NCBI RefSeq assembly: GCF_000691865.1
Contig: NZ_JMIO01000021.1
Coordinates: 1 to 52,427, forward strand
Length of the DNA stretch: 52,427 nt
Direction of reading: 5' to 3'
Source: Methanoculleus sp. MH98A
GTDB taxonomy: Archaea > Halobacteriota > Methanomicrobia > Methanomicrobiales > Methanoculleaceae
Each line of letters starts with the position of its first letter. Within the stretch, counting starts at the first letter, position 1. Positions 1-8,043 of this stretch are shown here, piece after piece. The notes beneath the pieces are model-generated. The model was not told the DNA's origin. It searched no databases and saw only the letters and a list, made by a program, of their open reading frames with translations. A program made the translations under genes and the position numbers.

Positions 1-2
1 TC

Positions 3-491
3 TACACGATGGAGGGTGTCGCGGCCGGGATCATCATGCTCCTCACCGCGTACATCGTCATCAGCACGACGAGCGTCTACACCCCCGGAGATACCCACAT
101 CACGGATATGCAGCTCGAGCAGCTCGGGAGCGACGTGCTCGCGATGATGGATACGCCGGACACTAACGGAACAAAGAGTGATCTGGAGACTTTCGTCAAC
201 GATGATAATAGTACCGGTTTTGAGGACATGTTCCTGGACTACTGCAACATGATGGCTGGTGATACTGATGACCTGCACATGAGCGCAAACGTCACCTATC
301 GCTCCGGAGATGATATCAAAGAATATCAGCTCGTTGCAACACCGGATGACGGTTCCTGGACGGGAAGGGAATCCGCCGTGCGGGTGACGCGGTGGGTCCA
401 ACTCTCAGGGAGACCTGCGGTTTTACCAGGGGTAAGCATCGAAGATCGCCCCCAAGCCGTCCTCGTGGAGGTGCTCTTATGGCGTGCATGA
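3..491 (+). CDS. Pilin-like membrane-anchored surface protein (5' partial)
   Basis: The frame is open to the left edge (residues Y-T precede the first ATG at 9), so the true start probably lies a few codons outside the window. The N-terminus has one hydrophobic segment (about residues 5-22, GIIMLLTAYIVI) preceded by a short polar stretch with a Glu, as in archaeal class III pilin-like proteins; the rest is polar, Asp-rich and probably extracellular, with N-x-T sequons at about residues 53 and 95. It is the first of four same-strand genes, overlapping the next by 13 bases. I recognise no catalytic domain. A role in a pilus or surface complex is inferred from the N-terminus and the neighbours. 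Confidence 0.7.
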   Translation, partial: YTMEGVAAGIIMLLTAYIVISTTSVYTPGDTHITDMQLEQLGSDVLAMMDTPDTNGTKSDLETFVNDDNSTGFEDMFLDYCNMMAGDTDDLHMSANVTYRSGDDIKEYQLVATPDDGSWTGRESAVRVTRWVQLSGRPAVLPGVSIEDRPQAVLVEVLLWRA

Positions 492-865
492 ACGAAGACG
501 GCCAGTGGATCGTCCTGATGGGGCTTCTCGTCGCCGTGGGGTTGTTCTTCCTCGCGCTGATCATCAACCAGTCGGCACTCGTCGGGCAGACGACCGCGGA
601 AGGGGTGCTCGAGTTCCCGAAGAACGATATCCGTGACCTGCGATTGGCGATATTCGACTATTATGACAGTTATGAGGAGGGACTCACCCCTCTGGAACAG
701 CAGCATTACGTGGACGATATCGTCAGGATATCCCTTGAGCGGAAGAACGCCGTGGTGCACTTCTGGAACACTACACCAGAGGAGATCTCCGGGCGCACGC
801 TCTGCCCGATACACATCCACTACCACAACGGGGTGACGAAGTACGATGAGACCGTGTATTACTGA
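479..865 (+). CDS. Pilin-like membrane-anchored surface protein
   Basis: About 128 residues starting M-A-C-M-N-E-D-G-Q-W, followed by a single hydrophobic segment (about residues 11-29) and a polar domain. The N-E-D-G-Q-W plus hydrophobic helix layout is typical of the small pilin-like proteins that occur in clusters in Methanomicrobiales and haloarchaea. The start at 479 overlaps the end of the preceding gene; ATG at 488 is an alternative. A longer reading from 392 exists but would overlap the upstream gene by 100 bases and adds an Arg-rich non-hydrophobic leader, so I rejected it. The function is unknown beyond a likely surface or pilus role. Confidence 0.7.
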   Translation: MACMNEDGQWIVLMGLLVAVGLFFLALIINQSALVGQTTAEGVLEFPKNDIRDLRLAIFDYYDSYEEGLTPLEQQHYVDDIVRISLERKNAVVHFWNTTPEEISGRTLCPIHIHYHNGVTKYDETVYY

Positions 866-1301
866 ACCGGTGAACGAAGAGGGCGTCACGAGGCTGATGG
901 AGTACGTCATCGTCAGCGGCATGCTCCTCCTGCTGATGGTCGTCATGATCTTCACCGTCAACGCCGTCTTCATGGAGGGGCCGGCGAACAATCTCCGCTA
1001 CCACGCCTTCATAGACATCGGGAACGGGGTCAGCACCCGGATCGTCGACCTCTACGTGATCGCGCCCGGCAACGGGACGATCGAGACGAAGTTCGACATC
1101 CCCGACGATGTGGCCGGGGCGGACTATTTCGTGGACGTGGGCATGACGGGGCCGAGCCGGGCGAGCCAGGAGATCCAGGTGCAGGGCGGCGGCATCCAGA
1201 GCAAGATCGCCATCGCCGGCATCGGAGCGACGAAGGGCGTGACCGGCAACACCACCGGCGCGGGATGGAACATGATCCAGTATGACTATAGAGGGTTTTA
1301 G
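846..1301 (+). CDS. Pilin-like membrane-anchored protein
   Basis: About 151 residues. A short N-terminus containing N-E-E-G-V-T-R is followed by a strongly hydrophobic helix (about residues 18-41, YVIVSGMLLLLMVVMIFTVN) and an ectodomain rich in beta-type sequence, Gly and Asn. It overlaps the previous gene by 20 bases, which supports co-translation; an internal ATG at 897 immediately before the helix is possible but would remove the polar leader. It lies third in the pilin-like operon. No enzymatic motif is visible. It is probably a minor pilin or a structural surface protein. Confidence 0.7.
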   Translation: MRPCITEPVNEEGVTRLMEYVIVSGMLLLLMVVMIFTVNAVFMEGPANNLRYHAFIDIGNGVSTRIVDLYVIAPGNGTIETKFDIPDDVAGADYFVDVGMTGPSRASQEIQVQGGGIQSKIAIAGIGATKGVTGNTTGAGWNMIQYDYRGF

Positions 1302-1316
1302 GGGAGGCGAATCTTC

Positions 1317-2078
1317 ATGAAGATAAATGAGAAGGCGGTATCGGAGGCGATCGGGTTCGTCCTGATCCTCGGGATCGTTATCAGCGGCATCGGGCTCGTC
1401 ACGCTCTACGGCTACCCGGTGCTCGTCAAGGAGCAGAGCAACACCGACGTAAGAAACATGGAGCGGGCGATGATCGTCATCCAGAACGACATGAAGAGCC
1501 TCTGCTTCAAGAACGTGCCCTACAAGGAGACGGCGCTCCAGGTGAGCGGCGGGACGTTCGAGGTGATCAACGCCAGCGATTACGGCGGCTACATCAACGT
1601 CACGAACGGGACTGCCGATTTCCAGCAGGACTACTACCTGGGCGCCCTGACCTACCGCTCCGACCGGGGCACCGGGGTGATCACCCTCGAGAACGGCGCG
1701 GTGATGATACGCCAGGATTGGGCGGCGGGGTCGGCGATGCTTGCCGAACCGCGATGGTTCTACGACGACTCTACAAAGACGTTCGTCATCTACGTCATGA
1801 ACATCACCACCGACACGTATATGGCGAAGTCCGGGATGACAACGGTGAGGATGAGCCTGGAAGATTCGAGTACGCAGTCGATACCGGTTTGGCCCGGAGA
1901 CAACGTGACGGTAGAGTATACGGGCGGCTCGTCGGGCGACTACTCGACGGCATGGGAGAACTACCTGACCGGCACCTCGGTCGGGATGGATAAGACCGCC
2001 ATTGATGGTAAATACGAACGGACCGACGTCAGTAAACTCGTCATAAAAGAGTACAGGATCAAGATTCGCGACATCTAA
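1317..2078 (+). CDS. Archaeal type IV pilin-like surface protein
   Basis: 253 residues. The N-terminus (M-K-I-N-E-K-A-V-S-E-A-I-G followed by a hydrophobic helix to about residue 31) matches the archaeal type IV pilin pattern, where prepilin peptidase cuts before the conserved V-S-E/V-S-P motif. The remaining 220 residues are a beta-rich ectodomain with several N-x-S/T sequons. A good Shine-Dalgarno (GGGGAGGCG, about 1301-1309) precedes the ATG. It is the last and largest gene of the four-gene cluster and is followed at once by a T-run terminator. The cluster probably encodes a small adhesion or pilus-like assembly; the exact partner ATPase and platform genes would lie outside the window. Confidence 0.8.
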   Translation: MKINEKAVSEAIGFVLILGIVISGIGLVTLYGYPVLVKEQSNTDVRNMERAMIVIQNDMKSLCFKNVPYKETALQVSGGTFEVINASDYGGYINVTNGTADFQQDYYLGALTYRSDRGTGVITLENGAVMIRQDWAAGSAMLAEPRWFYDDSTKTFVIYVMNITTDTYMAKSGMTTVRMSLEDSSTQSIPVWPGDNVTVEYTGGSSGDYSTAWENYLTGTSVGMDKTAIDGKYERTDVSKLVIKEYRIKIRDI

Positions 2079-2080
2079 TC

Positions 2081-2088
2081 TTTTTTTT
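2081..2088 (+). terminator. T-run terminator of the pilin-like operon
   Basis: A run of eight T starts three bases after the stop codon of the pilin-like gene. Oligo-T downstream of genes is the usual archaeal termination signal. The gene that follows is on the opposite strand. Confidence 0.6.
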
Positions 2089-2150
2089 GAACCCGATACA
2101 GCACTTCTGCGGCCGCTGCCCGATTTTCCGGCGGGCAATAGGCTACGGAT

Positions 2151-2156
2151 AAAAAA
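2151..2156 (-). terminator. T-run terminator of aIF1A
   Basis: Six A on the + strand (T-run on the - strand) lie five bases beyond the aIF1A stop codon. With the T-run at 2081-2088 on the other strand this makes a compact convergent terminator region. Confidence 0.5.
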
Positions 2157-2160
2157 GATA

Positions 2161-2532
2161 TCAGAGATACCGGTTCTTCCGGAGCCACTCTACCTGGGGT
2201 TTCGTGTATCGGTAGACGATATCGCACTTCTCGTCCTGGAAACTCCAGGGGACGATCACCAGAACGTCTCCTTCCCGGATCCAGACTTTCTTCTTGATCT
2301 TGCCCTTGATCCGCCCGGTGCGTGTCACCCCGTCAAAGCAGCGGATCTTGATATGGTTTGCCCCGAGCATCAGTTCGGCGCTCCCGAACATCTCCCGATT
2401 CCTCTTGTTCGGCAGGCGCACACGGATAACTTCATCCCCCGCTTCCCCTCCATTGGACCCGGGTTTGCGCTTCGTAGGATCTGTCAGTTCATCAACCCCA
2501 TGTTCCAGAGTATCCGGTCTTTTGTGTGTCAA
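2161..2532 (-). CDS. eif1A: Translation initiation factor aIF1A (eIF-1A family)
   Basis: The protein carries the S1/OB-fold of aIF1A: E-V-I-R-V-R-L-P-N-K-R-N, then G-A-N-H-I-K-I-R-C-F-D-G and R-I-K-G-K-I-K-K-K-V-W-I, and the C-terminal W-L-R-K-N-R-Y-L. In archaea it binds the small ribosomal subunit A site during start-site selection. Length (up to 123 residues) is slightly longer than the usual 100-115. The start is uncertain: the open frame begins with TTG at 2532, only eight bases from a TATA-like GTATAAATT on the same strand (about 2536-2544), and there is no in-frame ATG before the domain. Either a TTG start is used with a TATA box further up (AATATTTGATA, about 2555-2565), or the 5' end is affected by an indel. 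Confidence 0.93.
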   Translation of the reverse strand: MTHKRPDTLEHGVDELTDPTKRKPGSNGGEAGDEVIRVRLPNKRNREMFGSAELMLGANHIKIRCFDGVTRTGRIKGKIKKKVWIREGDVLVIVPWSFQDEKCDIVYRYTKPQVEWLRKNRYL

Positions 2533-2650
2533 ATTTATACAACTGCTAGGTTATCAAATATTCTCCCGCAAGCGCAACGAGCGGCGGTCCCGCTCCGGTT
2601 GACCGCGACGGAGCCTGAGCGCAATCCCCGGAGATTGCCGCCGGGGCGGT

Positions 2651-2661
2651 TATGTATATTT
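2651..2661 (+). promoter_or_regulatory. TATA box, leaderless start of the DUF2238-like gene
   Basis: TATGTATATTT ends 27 bases before the ATG at 2688. This spacing puts the transcription start at or next to the ATG and argues against the in-frame ATG at 2652, which lies inside the TATA box. Confidence 0.5.
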
Positions 2662-2687
2662 GTCTGAAGTATCCACCCAACGTCTCC

Positions 2688-3353
2688 ATGGCATGCCCGA
2701 ACTCCCCGCGCGGGATCTACCTCACCTACATCATCCAGGGTCTCATACTCCTGAGCGCAGCCTCGAGCATCCTGGCAGGCGAGTACTTCCTCGCGATCTC
2801 GGCAACCTTCGCGTTTCTCCTGACGACAACACCGTCCCTCATGACGAGGAATCTGCGCCTCTGCCTTCCCTGGGAGATCAACCTCCTCGTCGCCGTCTCC
2901 TTCTATATCCATGTCATGGGACACGTCGGGGAGTATTACGTCACCCTCGCGCCCTACTACGACAAACTTGCTCACATCGTCGCTTCGGTCACCGTCGGGC
3001 TTATTGCCTTCTTTCTCGCGCTCCTCGCCGAACGCCGGGGGGAGATCCAGCTGACGGGTCCGGCAACCGCCGTCTTCATCCTGACGTCGACGCTGGCGGC
3101 AGGGGCCGTCTGGGAGATCTACGAGTTTGCGGTCGACCAGATCTTCGGCACGACCCTCCAGCTCGGCAACACCGATACCATGTCGGATCTCATCGTCGAT
3201 CTCGCCGGGGGGGCGATCGTCGCCGCCTTCGCCGCAATCGTCGTCGCGAGGGGCGAAGAACATCGATTTGTCCGGTTCTTCGCCGAACCGCCCTCCGGTG
3301 CGGAACCCTCCGAGATCCTGGGCGATCCGATCGATCCGGCTCGCAGCCGCTGA
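2688..3353 (+). CDS. Integral membrane protein, YjdF/DUF2238-like
   Basis: About 221 residues with five or six hydrophobic helices. Conserved polar motifs sit between them: Y-Y-D-K-L-A-H near residue 90, W-E-I-Y-E-F near residue 144 and D-T-M-S-D-L near residue 165, all characteristic of the DUF2238 (YjdF) family of unknown function. The C-terminal tail is soluble and Glu/Arg-rich. The start at 2688 was chosen because the paralogue at 39421-40035 begins at the equivalent position (P-R-G-I-Y-L-T-Y versus P-A-G-L-Y-L-A-Y) and because of the TATA spacing. Substrate and function are unknown; the Asp/His/Glu residues near membrane surfaces could bind metal or a lipid headgroup, which is speculation. 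Confidence 0.8.
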   Translation: MACPNSPRGIYLTYIIQGLILLSAASSILAGEYFLAISATFAFLLTTTPSLMTRNLRLCLPWEINLLVAVSFYIHVMGHVGEYYVTLAPYYDKLAHIVASVTVGLIAFFLALLAERRGEIQLTGPATAVFILTSTLAAGAVWEIYEFAVDQIFGTTLQLGNTDTMSDLIVDLAGGAIVAAFAAIVVARGEEHRFVRFFAEPPSGAEPSEILGDPIDPARSR

Positions 3354-3379
3354 CCCGCCCGGATCCGATCCTGCGGATC

Positions 3380-3391
3380 GTATTTATATTC
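3380..3391 (+). promoter_or_regulatory. TATA box for the metallophosphoesterase gene
   Basis: GTATTTATATTC lies about 25 bases before the GTG at 3412. The spacing predicts a leaderless transcript beginning at that GTG; ATG at 3442 is the alternative start. Confidence 0.5.
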
Positions 3392-3411
3392 GAAAATCAG
3401 AATAAAATGTA

Positions 3412-4325
3412 GTGAATCTGAAGGCACCCGGTGCGCGACATATGGCAGTATTCTTGCTTATCGTGCTTCCTTCCATGACGGGCTACATGGCCTGGGAAGC
3501 ACGTGCCGTCGAGGTGACCGTTCTTGATATCGAGGGGGCGCCCGAAGGCATCGTCTATATCACCGATCCCCACGTCAGGGCGTCCAACATCGACCACGTC
3601 CGGGAGGTGATCCGCGAGGTCAACCGCCTGAACCCCTCGCTCGTCCTGATCGGCGGCGACTTCGTCACCGGCGAAGAGGAAGACTTCGCCTCTCAGGAGG
3701 TATGGAACTCGCTCGACGCCCCGGCCTATGCCGTGCTCGGGAACCACGACTACCGGGTGGGGATCGACGGCCCGACGGGCATCGAGAGGACGCTCGCCAC
3801 CCGGGCGTCGGCCGTGGTCACCGCCGACGCCTACGACGTCTCCGCCTTGAACGACGGTTCCGCCGACACCGCGTTTGCCGACAATCTCACCGCAGCGCTG
3901 GAGGAGAACGGGGTGCGCGTCCTCAGGAACGATTACGTCCGCACAAGTGTCGGAAACGAGGAGATCGTCATCGTCGGCGTCGACGACGGGTGGGCGGGGA
4001 TGGCAGACCCGCCCGACGTCCCGGCAACCGATGCATTCACCGTCTACCTCGTTCACGAACCTCGTGCCGGGCGGACTGGGACGCCGACCTCATCCTCGCC
4101 GGCCACACCCACGGCGGTCAGTTCCTCTTCCCGGTCGTCAAACAGCTCAACGACTTCGGCGTCATCGAACTTGCCGGCCTCTTCGACGGCGACGGGAGGA
4201 CGCCCACCTATATCTCCCGCGGGGTCTGCACCTCGAGTGTTGCGGGAGTGGAACTCCGGTTCAACTGCCAGCCCGAGATCGTCCTCATCAACCCGACCGG
4301 GGAGCAACTCCGGGCGCTCGCCTGA
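3412..4325 (+). pseudogene. Calcineurin-like metallophosphoesterase, frameshifted
   Basis: The N-terminal part has a signal-anchor helix (about residues 11-26) and the metal-site motifs I-T-D-P-H, G-G-D-F and G-N-H-D; frame 1 continues to L-V-H-E-P near 4060. The remaining essential motif G-H-T-H-G-G-Q and the C-terminus continue in another frame from about 4062 to the stop at 4323-4325. Restoring one C in the CC-T at about 4060 joins the two parts as H-E-P-S-C-R-A-D-W-D-A-D-L. The family (YkuE/YaeI-like, membrane-anchored) hydrolyses phosphodiester or phosphomonoester bonds, in some members on lipid substrates; here the substrate is unknown. The gene is probably intact in the organism, since all other frame breaks in the window have the same one-base-deletion character. 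Confidence 0.8.
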
Positions 4326-4327
4326 TC

Positions 4328-5157
4328 TCACGCCTCAAGGATGGCACGCGCCCGCCCGGCGATCAACAGCACCTCCTTGAGAGGGACGCCCGCATCGCGG
4401 GCGATGGCCGCGGCGTCGCCGTAGGCGACCTGTTTTGCCGTGACGAACCCGGCAGCGGCCAGCCTGGCCGAGACCGACCGGCTCACCCCGGTAACGATCG
4501 TGACCGGGTAGGACTGCGTCTTCTCGATCATCGTCCGGAGGTTCTGCTCCTCCGGGTAGTCCCACCCGATATGCCCGATCCCCCGGCAGGTGGCGTAGCG
4601 CTTCGCATGCCCGGAGAGTTTGGTGTTGCAGACGATCAGGCGCCGTCGATCGAGACGGTGCAGCGCCCGGACCGGAACCCCTCCTGGAGATCCTCGATGA
4701 TAGCCCGGGCGATCCGGCCTTCGTCGAGGCCGGTCACCCGGTGGTGGCTTGCGTGGTGCTTCACCTCGACAAAGATGGTGGCGCCGTCTTTCTCTGCGAT
4801 GGCGTCCACTTCATGCTCCCCGCAGAGTCCGGCGAGGATGCACCCGGTCTCCACCCGGTAGCCGTGCTCCCGGAGGAGGACCCGCACGAACTCCTCGAAG
4901 TCCGGTTTGGAGCGCAGAAGGCCAAGCGCTCTGCGGAGGTTCGTCCGGTGCGCGACGGCGGGGCGGACTGCCCGGGCACGGGAGCGGATCATCCGGAGGA
5001 CCGTTCCGGTCTTCACTCCGTCCGGCACCGACTCCTCGATCTCGTGGGCAATCCGTTCTGCATCCTCCGCGCCGACGCCCATGTTCCGGAGCGTCCGCTG
5101 CACCCTCCCCGGGTCGAACGGCTGGCGGCGGCCGTCGACCTTCGTGACATGCTTCAT
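4328..5157 (-). pseudogene. ATP-cone / PD-(D/E)XK nuclease-like / HhH protein, frameshifted
   Basis: Read from ATG 5157, residues 1-85 form an ATP-cone (K-V-D-G-R-R-Q-P-F-D near the start, then two helices), as in ribonucleotide reductases and NrdR. Residues about 105-170 look like an Mrr-type restriction-endonuclease fold: F-E-E-F-V, H-E-V-D-A-I-A and I-F-V-E-V-K, giving the D..ExK catalytic pattern. After D-G-A near 4640 the frame breaks; the next frame gives L-I-V-C-N-T-K-L-S-G and ends in a helix-hairpin-helix-like segment (S-V-S-A-R-L-A-A-A-G-F). Restoring one C (GCC-CTG) joins them. The domain set suggests a nucleotide-sensing DNA-binding nuclease or regulator; the role is not known to me. 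A TTG at 5256 could extend the start, but the ATG at 5157 lies exactly at the domain boundary. Confidence 0.7.
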
Positions 5158-5273
5158 CCGGTAGGGTAACTCGGCACCCGGGACGAAAAGCGTTCGCCAT
5201 CCGGTTTCCTGGGGCTCGGGGCTGTAGCGTACACCGTTATCGTCTTTTAGATCCAACAGCAGCTACGGGAAAA

Positions 5274-6217
5274 ATGGAACCACTAAAACGCCCGACCATC
5301 CTGATCCTCGGCGCGGGGGCGGTCGGCCTCTCGCTCGCCGGAAAACTAGCCGCGGTCGCGACGGTCTACGCTGCCTGCCGCCCGGTGCATGCCGGCGCGA
5401 TCCGGGAGCGGGGGCTCGTGATGGAAGGCGTCTGGGGAGACGGGACCGTCGGGGGGATTGTACCGGTCACGGGGCCGGCCGACGTTCCGCCGGCGGTTGA
5501 CTTCGTCATCGTCACCGCGAAGGGCACCGGCACCCGGGCGATCTGCGAGGAGTACGCCGGGGCGATCCGGGGCAGGCCGACGGCAAGCCTCCAGAACGGG
5601 ATCGGGAACGAAGAGATCATCGCTGAGTACACCGATACCGTCATCGGCGGAACCGTGACGACGAACTTCTCGGTCGCGGGCCCGGGGCACGTCCGGGTCC
5701 TGAGCGAGAGCGCCCCGATGCACCTCGGGGTCTGGTCCGGCGGGGGCGGGGAGGCCCTCGGACGCTGATCGGGATCATCCGCTCCGCCGGGATCCCGGTC
5801 GAGGGCGACAGCGATATCCGCTCCGGCAAATGGACGAAAGCCCTCCTCAACATCGCGGTGAACCCGATCTGCGCTCTCCTCCGCGCCCCGGTCGGGGTCG
5901 CAGCAGAAAAAGACATCCGGGAGATCGTCGACGGCCTCGTTCGCGAGACCTTCGCCGTCGCCGGTGCCGAAGGGGTGCGGCTCCCCTGGGCGACCGCCGA
6001 CGACTACCTCGACTACCTCTTCCGCGTGCAGGTGCCCGACTTCGCCGCGGTCTACCCCTCCATGTACCACGACCTCCGGCTGGGCCGGCGAACGGAGATC
6101 GACCTCCTCAACGGCTACGTGGCACACCTCGGGGAGCGCCACGGCATCGCAACGCCGCAAAACCGGTGCATCGCCGGCCTCGTCCGCTACGCAGAGGCGC
6201 ACCCGGACGCGCGGTGA
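5274..6217 (+). pseudogene. panE: 2-dehydropantoate 2-reductase family (ApbA/PanE), frameshifted
   Basis: The N-terminal Rossmann domain shows I-L-I-L-G-A-G-A-V-G near residue 10 and the family motif S-L-Q-N-G-I-G-N-E near residue 105. After G-G-E-A-L at about 5760 the frame stops; the next frame supplies L-I-G-I-I-R-S-A-G and the catalytic helix K-W-T-K-A-L-L-N-I-A-V-N-P, then the C-terminal helical domain to 6217. One added G (CTC-GGG-ACG) restores a normal protein of about 314 residues. The enzyme reduces ketopantoate to pantoate with NADPH, a step in CoA synthesis; in archaea CoA inhibition of this enzyme controls the pathway. Paralogues with other 2-ketoacid substrates exist, so the substrate is an inference. 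Confidence 0.8.
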
Positions 6218-6221
6218 CGCA

Positions 6222-6401
6222 TCACTCCCCGCCAAGTTTCGCGGCGAGCCGCCGGGCCGCCTCTTTTGCCTTCGCCTCGGTCATCCAGAACCCGGTCTTC
6301 CCGACGGGACTCCCGTCCTGGTCATAGAGTTCTACGTAGTACCCGCCGTCCTGGCGGGAAAACCGGACTTCGCCGACGATGCCGGGGCCGTATTCCTGCA
6401 T
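6222..6401 (-). CDS. Small conserved-type hypothetical protein
   Basis: About 59 residues, starting M-Q-E-Y-G-P-G-I-V-G-E-V and ending A-A-K-L-G-G-E. The beta-strand-like first half (E-V-R-F-S-R-Q-D-G-G-Y-Y-V-E-L-Y) followed by a Lys/Ala-rich helix (E-A-K-A-K-E-A-A-R-R-L) suggests a compact DUF1508-like or double-stranded RNA-binding-like fold, but I cannot assign it. The stop lies four bases from the end of panE (convergent). An upstream in-frame ATG at 6503 would overlap the divergent flavodoxin gene's promoter and start, so ATG 6401 is preferred. Confidence 0.6.
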   Translation of the reverse strand: MQEYGPGIVGEVRFSRQDGGYYVELYDQDGSPVGKTGFWMTEAKAKEAARRLAAKLGGE

Positions 6402-6492
6402 ACCCTGAGAATGTGGGCGCGAAGGATATGATGGTTCCGCGTCCTGCTGCTCTATATGGGATGAGTGCACTACCCCGCCCGGAGGGATGGTG

Positions 6493-6978
6493 ATGATCCT
6501 CATCGTATACTACTCCGGCGAGGGGCATACGGAGAAGGTGGCGACGGCGCTTGCAAAACGCGTAGGGGGCAGGCTTGCGACGATAGAGCCGGCCTCTGAG
6601 GTGGGAACGTTCAGGAAAGCCATGATGGCGATGTTCGGGATGCGGGCGGAGATCCGGCCGATGAAGACGGATCTCTCCGACGTCGACTTTCTGGTCGTCG
6701 CGACCCCTGTCTGGTCGCGGAAGGTTCCGCCCTACGTGAACGAGTACCTCGCCGGGGTCAAGAACGCCGCGGGAAAACCCTTCTCGGTCCTCGCGGAGAT
6801 GGGCGGTTCCGGGGGGGAGAACGCCGTCGAGATCGTGAGAAAAAGCCTTGAGGCAAAGGGGATGCGGTTCGTCTCGTCGGCCGTGACGGTCGAGAGCGAG
6901 GTCGATGCCGGGCGGTTCGGCCCGACGATCGAGGAGTTCGCCCGGACGATCGCGGGGGTTGCCGCCCCGGCTGCGTAG
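6493..6978 (+). CDS. Flavodoxin family protein
   Basis: About 161 residues. The N-terminus I-L-I-V-Y-Y-S-G-E-G-H-T-E-K-V-A is the FMN-phosphate-binding loop of flavodoxins, and V-A-T-P-V-W-S-R-K-V-P-P-Y-V is the second flavin loop. Such proteins act as soluble one- or two-electron carriers or quinone/iron reductases. Of three possible starts (6487, 6490, 6493), ATG 6493 is best: GGAGGG at 6481-6486 sits six bases before it, but touches the ATG at 6487. The partner enzyme is not evident from neighbours. Confidence 0.85.
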   Translation: MILIVYYSGEGHTEKVATALAKRVGGRLATIEPASEVGTFRKAMMAMFGMRAEIRPMKTDLSDVDFLVVATPVWSRKVPPYVNEYLAGVKNAAGKPFSVLAEMGGSGGENAVEIVRKSLEAKGMRFVSSAVTVESEVDAGRFGPTIEEFARTIAGVAAPAA

Positions 6979-6981
6979 TTC

Positions 6982-7266
6982 TCAGAGCGTCAGCGGTATC
7001 CCGAGGAGGTGCAGCACCACCGTGATGATGACACCGAATATCCCGCCGATTGCACAGATCAGGACGGTGATGATGTTGATCGGGATGTCGGGCCGGCCGA
7101 CGAGTTGCATCAGGTCGAGGAGGTTGATCAGCCAGAGCAGGATCACGCCCACGACGGCGTTGATGATGAGGCCGGTCACGCTTTTCACGGCCTTGTAGAG
7201 GACGAACGCAAGGACGATCACCAGGATCAGAGCAAGGAGTCCCGTGAGTAAGCTCATACCGCTCAT
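6982..7266 (-). CDS. BofA-like membrane protein
   Basis: A 94-residue protein with three hydrophobic helices (about 5-25, 31-52 and 65-90) and the internal motif L-I-I-N-A-V-V-G-V-I-L-L-W-L-I-N, typical of the BofA (pro-sigma-K processing inhibitor) family. In Bacillus BofA holds an intramembrane protease complex inactive; archaeal homologues are common but their role is unknown. No sigma-K system exists in archaea, so another membrane-protease partner or a structural role is likely. Start could be 7266 or the second ATG at 7257. It converges with the flavodoxin gene with three bases between stops. Confidence 0.75.
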   Translation of the reverse strand: MSGMSLLTGLLALILVIVLAFVLYKAVKSVTGLIINAVVGVILLWLINLLDLMQLVGRPDIPINIITVLICAIGGIFGVIITVVLHLLGIPLTL

Positions 7267-7312
7267 ATGACGCGCCTGGTATTGAACGTTCCTGCGCGAG
7301 GGGCGAAGATCG

Positions 7313-7861
7313 TCAGAGGTAGCCCAGCGCCTCGAAGAGAGGCTGGAAACAGACCCCTTCCCCGATTTTCACGCACCGGACCACAGGATTTCCTTCATAC
7401 GCGCCCATTGTCCGGCCGTCGCCGAGTTCGACCCAGTCGTGGACGGCAACGCCCTTCCCGAGGATCTCGACGTGGAGGGCGTTTGTCCTGAACGCTTCCG
7501 TATCCCAGACCATGATGCCGTGAACCGGCCGGGCGGGGACGCCGTTCCGGCAGAGAACTTCCGCCCTGAGGAGCGCGAGATCGGTGCAGTCGCCTACCCC
7601 GCAGGCAAGGGTCGCGTTGAGGCCCGCAGGAAACAGGCGGGGGGAACCGTCGACGCAGGCGAACGTCGTTCTGTCCACCCGGTCGATGAGGGTGTCCCGG
7701 GTTTGCTCCGGGAGGGGTTCGGAAAGGAGGACAATCCTGTCTATTTCTGCTTCGCTCACAGTGCCGAACTCACCAACCCCTTCTCCCCCGTCATAGATCA
7801 GGTAACCCTGAGGGATGAGGAGGGAGAGAAGGAAAATCGCGTTAAGAATGCCCCAAACCAC
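7313..7861 (-). CDS. Membrane-anchored transglutaminase-like protein
   Basis: About 182 residues. An N-terminal hydrophobic anchor (about residues 3-20) is followed by a transglutaminase/protease-like core: G-V-G-D-C-T-D-L-A-L-L-R-A-E-V-L holds the presumed nucleophile Cys, N-A-L-H-V-E-I-L the His, and V-H-D-W-V-E the acidic partner. Archaeal members are of unknown substrate and are often surface-exposed. The upstream stretch 7862-8043 is AT-rich with several TATATATGG-type motifs, consistent with promoters here. No operon partner is evident. Confidence 0.75.
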   Translation of the reverse strand: MVWGILNAIFLLSLLIPQGYLIYDGGEGVGEFGTVSEAEIDRIVLLSEPLPEQTRDTLIDRVDRTTFACVDGSPRLFPAGLNATLACGVGDCTDLALLRAEVLCRNGVPARPVHGIMVWDTEAFRTNALHVEILGKGVAVHDWVELGDGRTMGAYEGNPVVRCVKIGEGVCFQPLFEALGYL

Positions 7862-8043
7862 GTTATTTTCCCAATATATTTTAATGATTCCTCAGATATA
7901 TCAGGCATTCTATTTTTCTTGCAGAGATATATATGGCGGATATATGATTTGCCGGATTATGATCGAGGAAAGAGGCCCACACGCGCACCCCGCGAGAGAT
8001 GGATCTTATGATGTACGGTTGAGAGAACCGGGGGTCCCGGAGG

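Noticed and set aside
771-2138. Long open frame on the - strand opposite the pilin-like genes
   Set aside because: It is a GC-rich shadow of genes with pilin-like signal regions on the + strand; its product is Arg/His/Asp-rich without any family motif.
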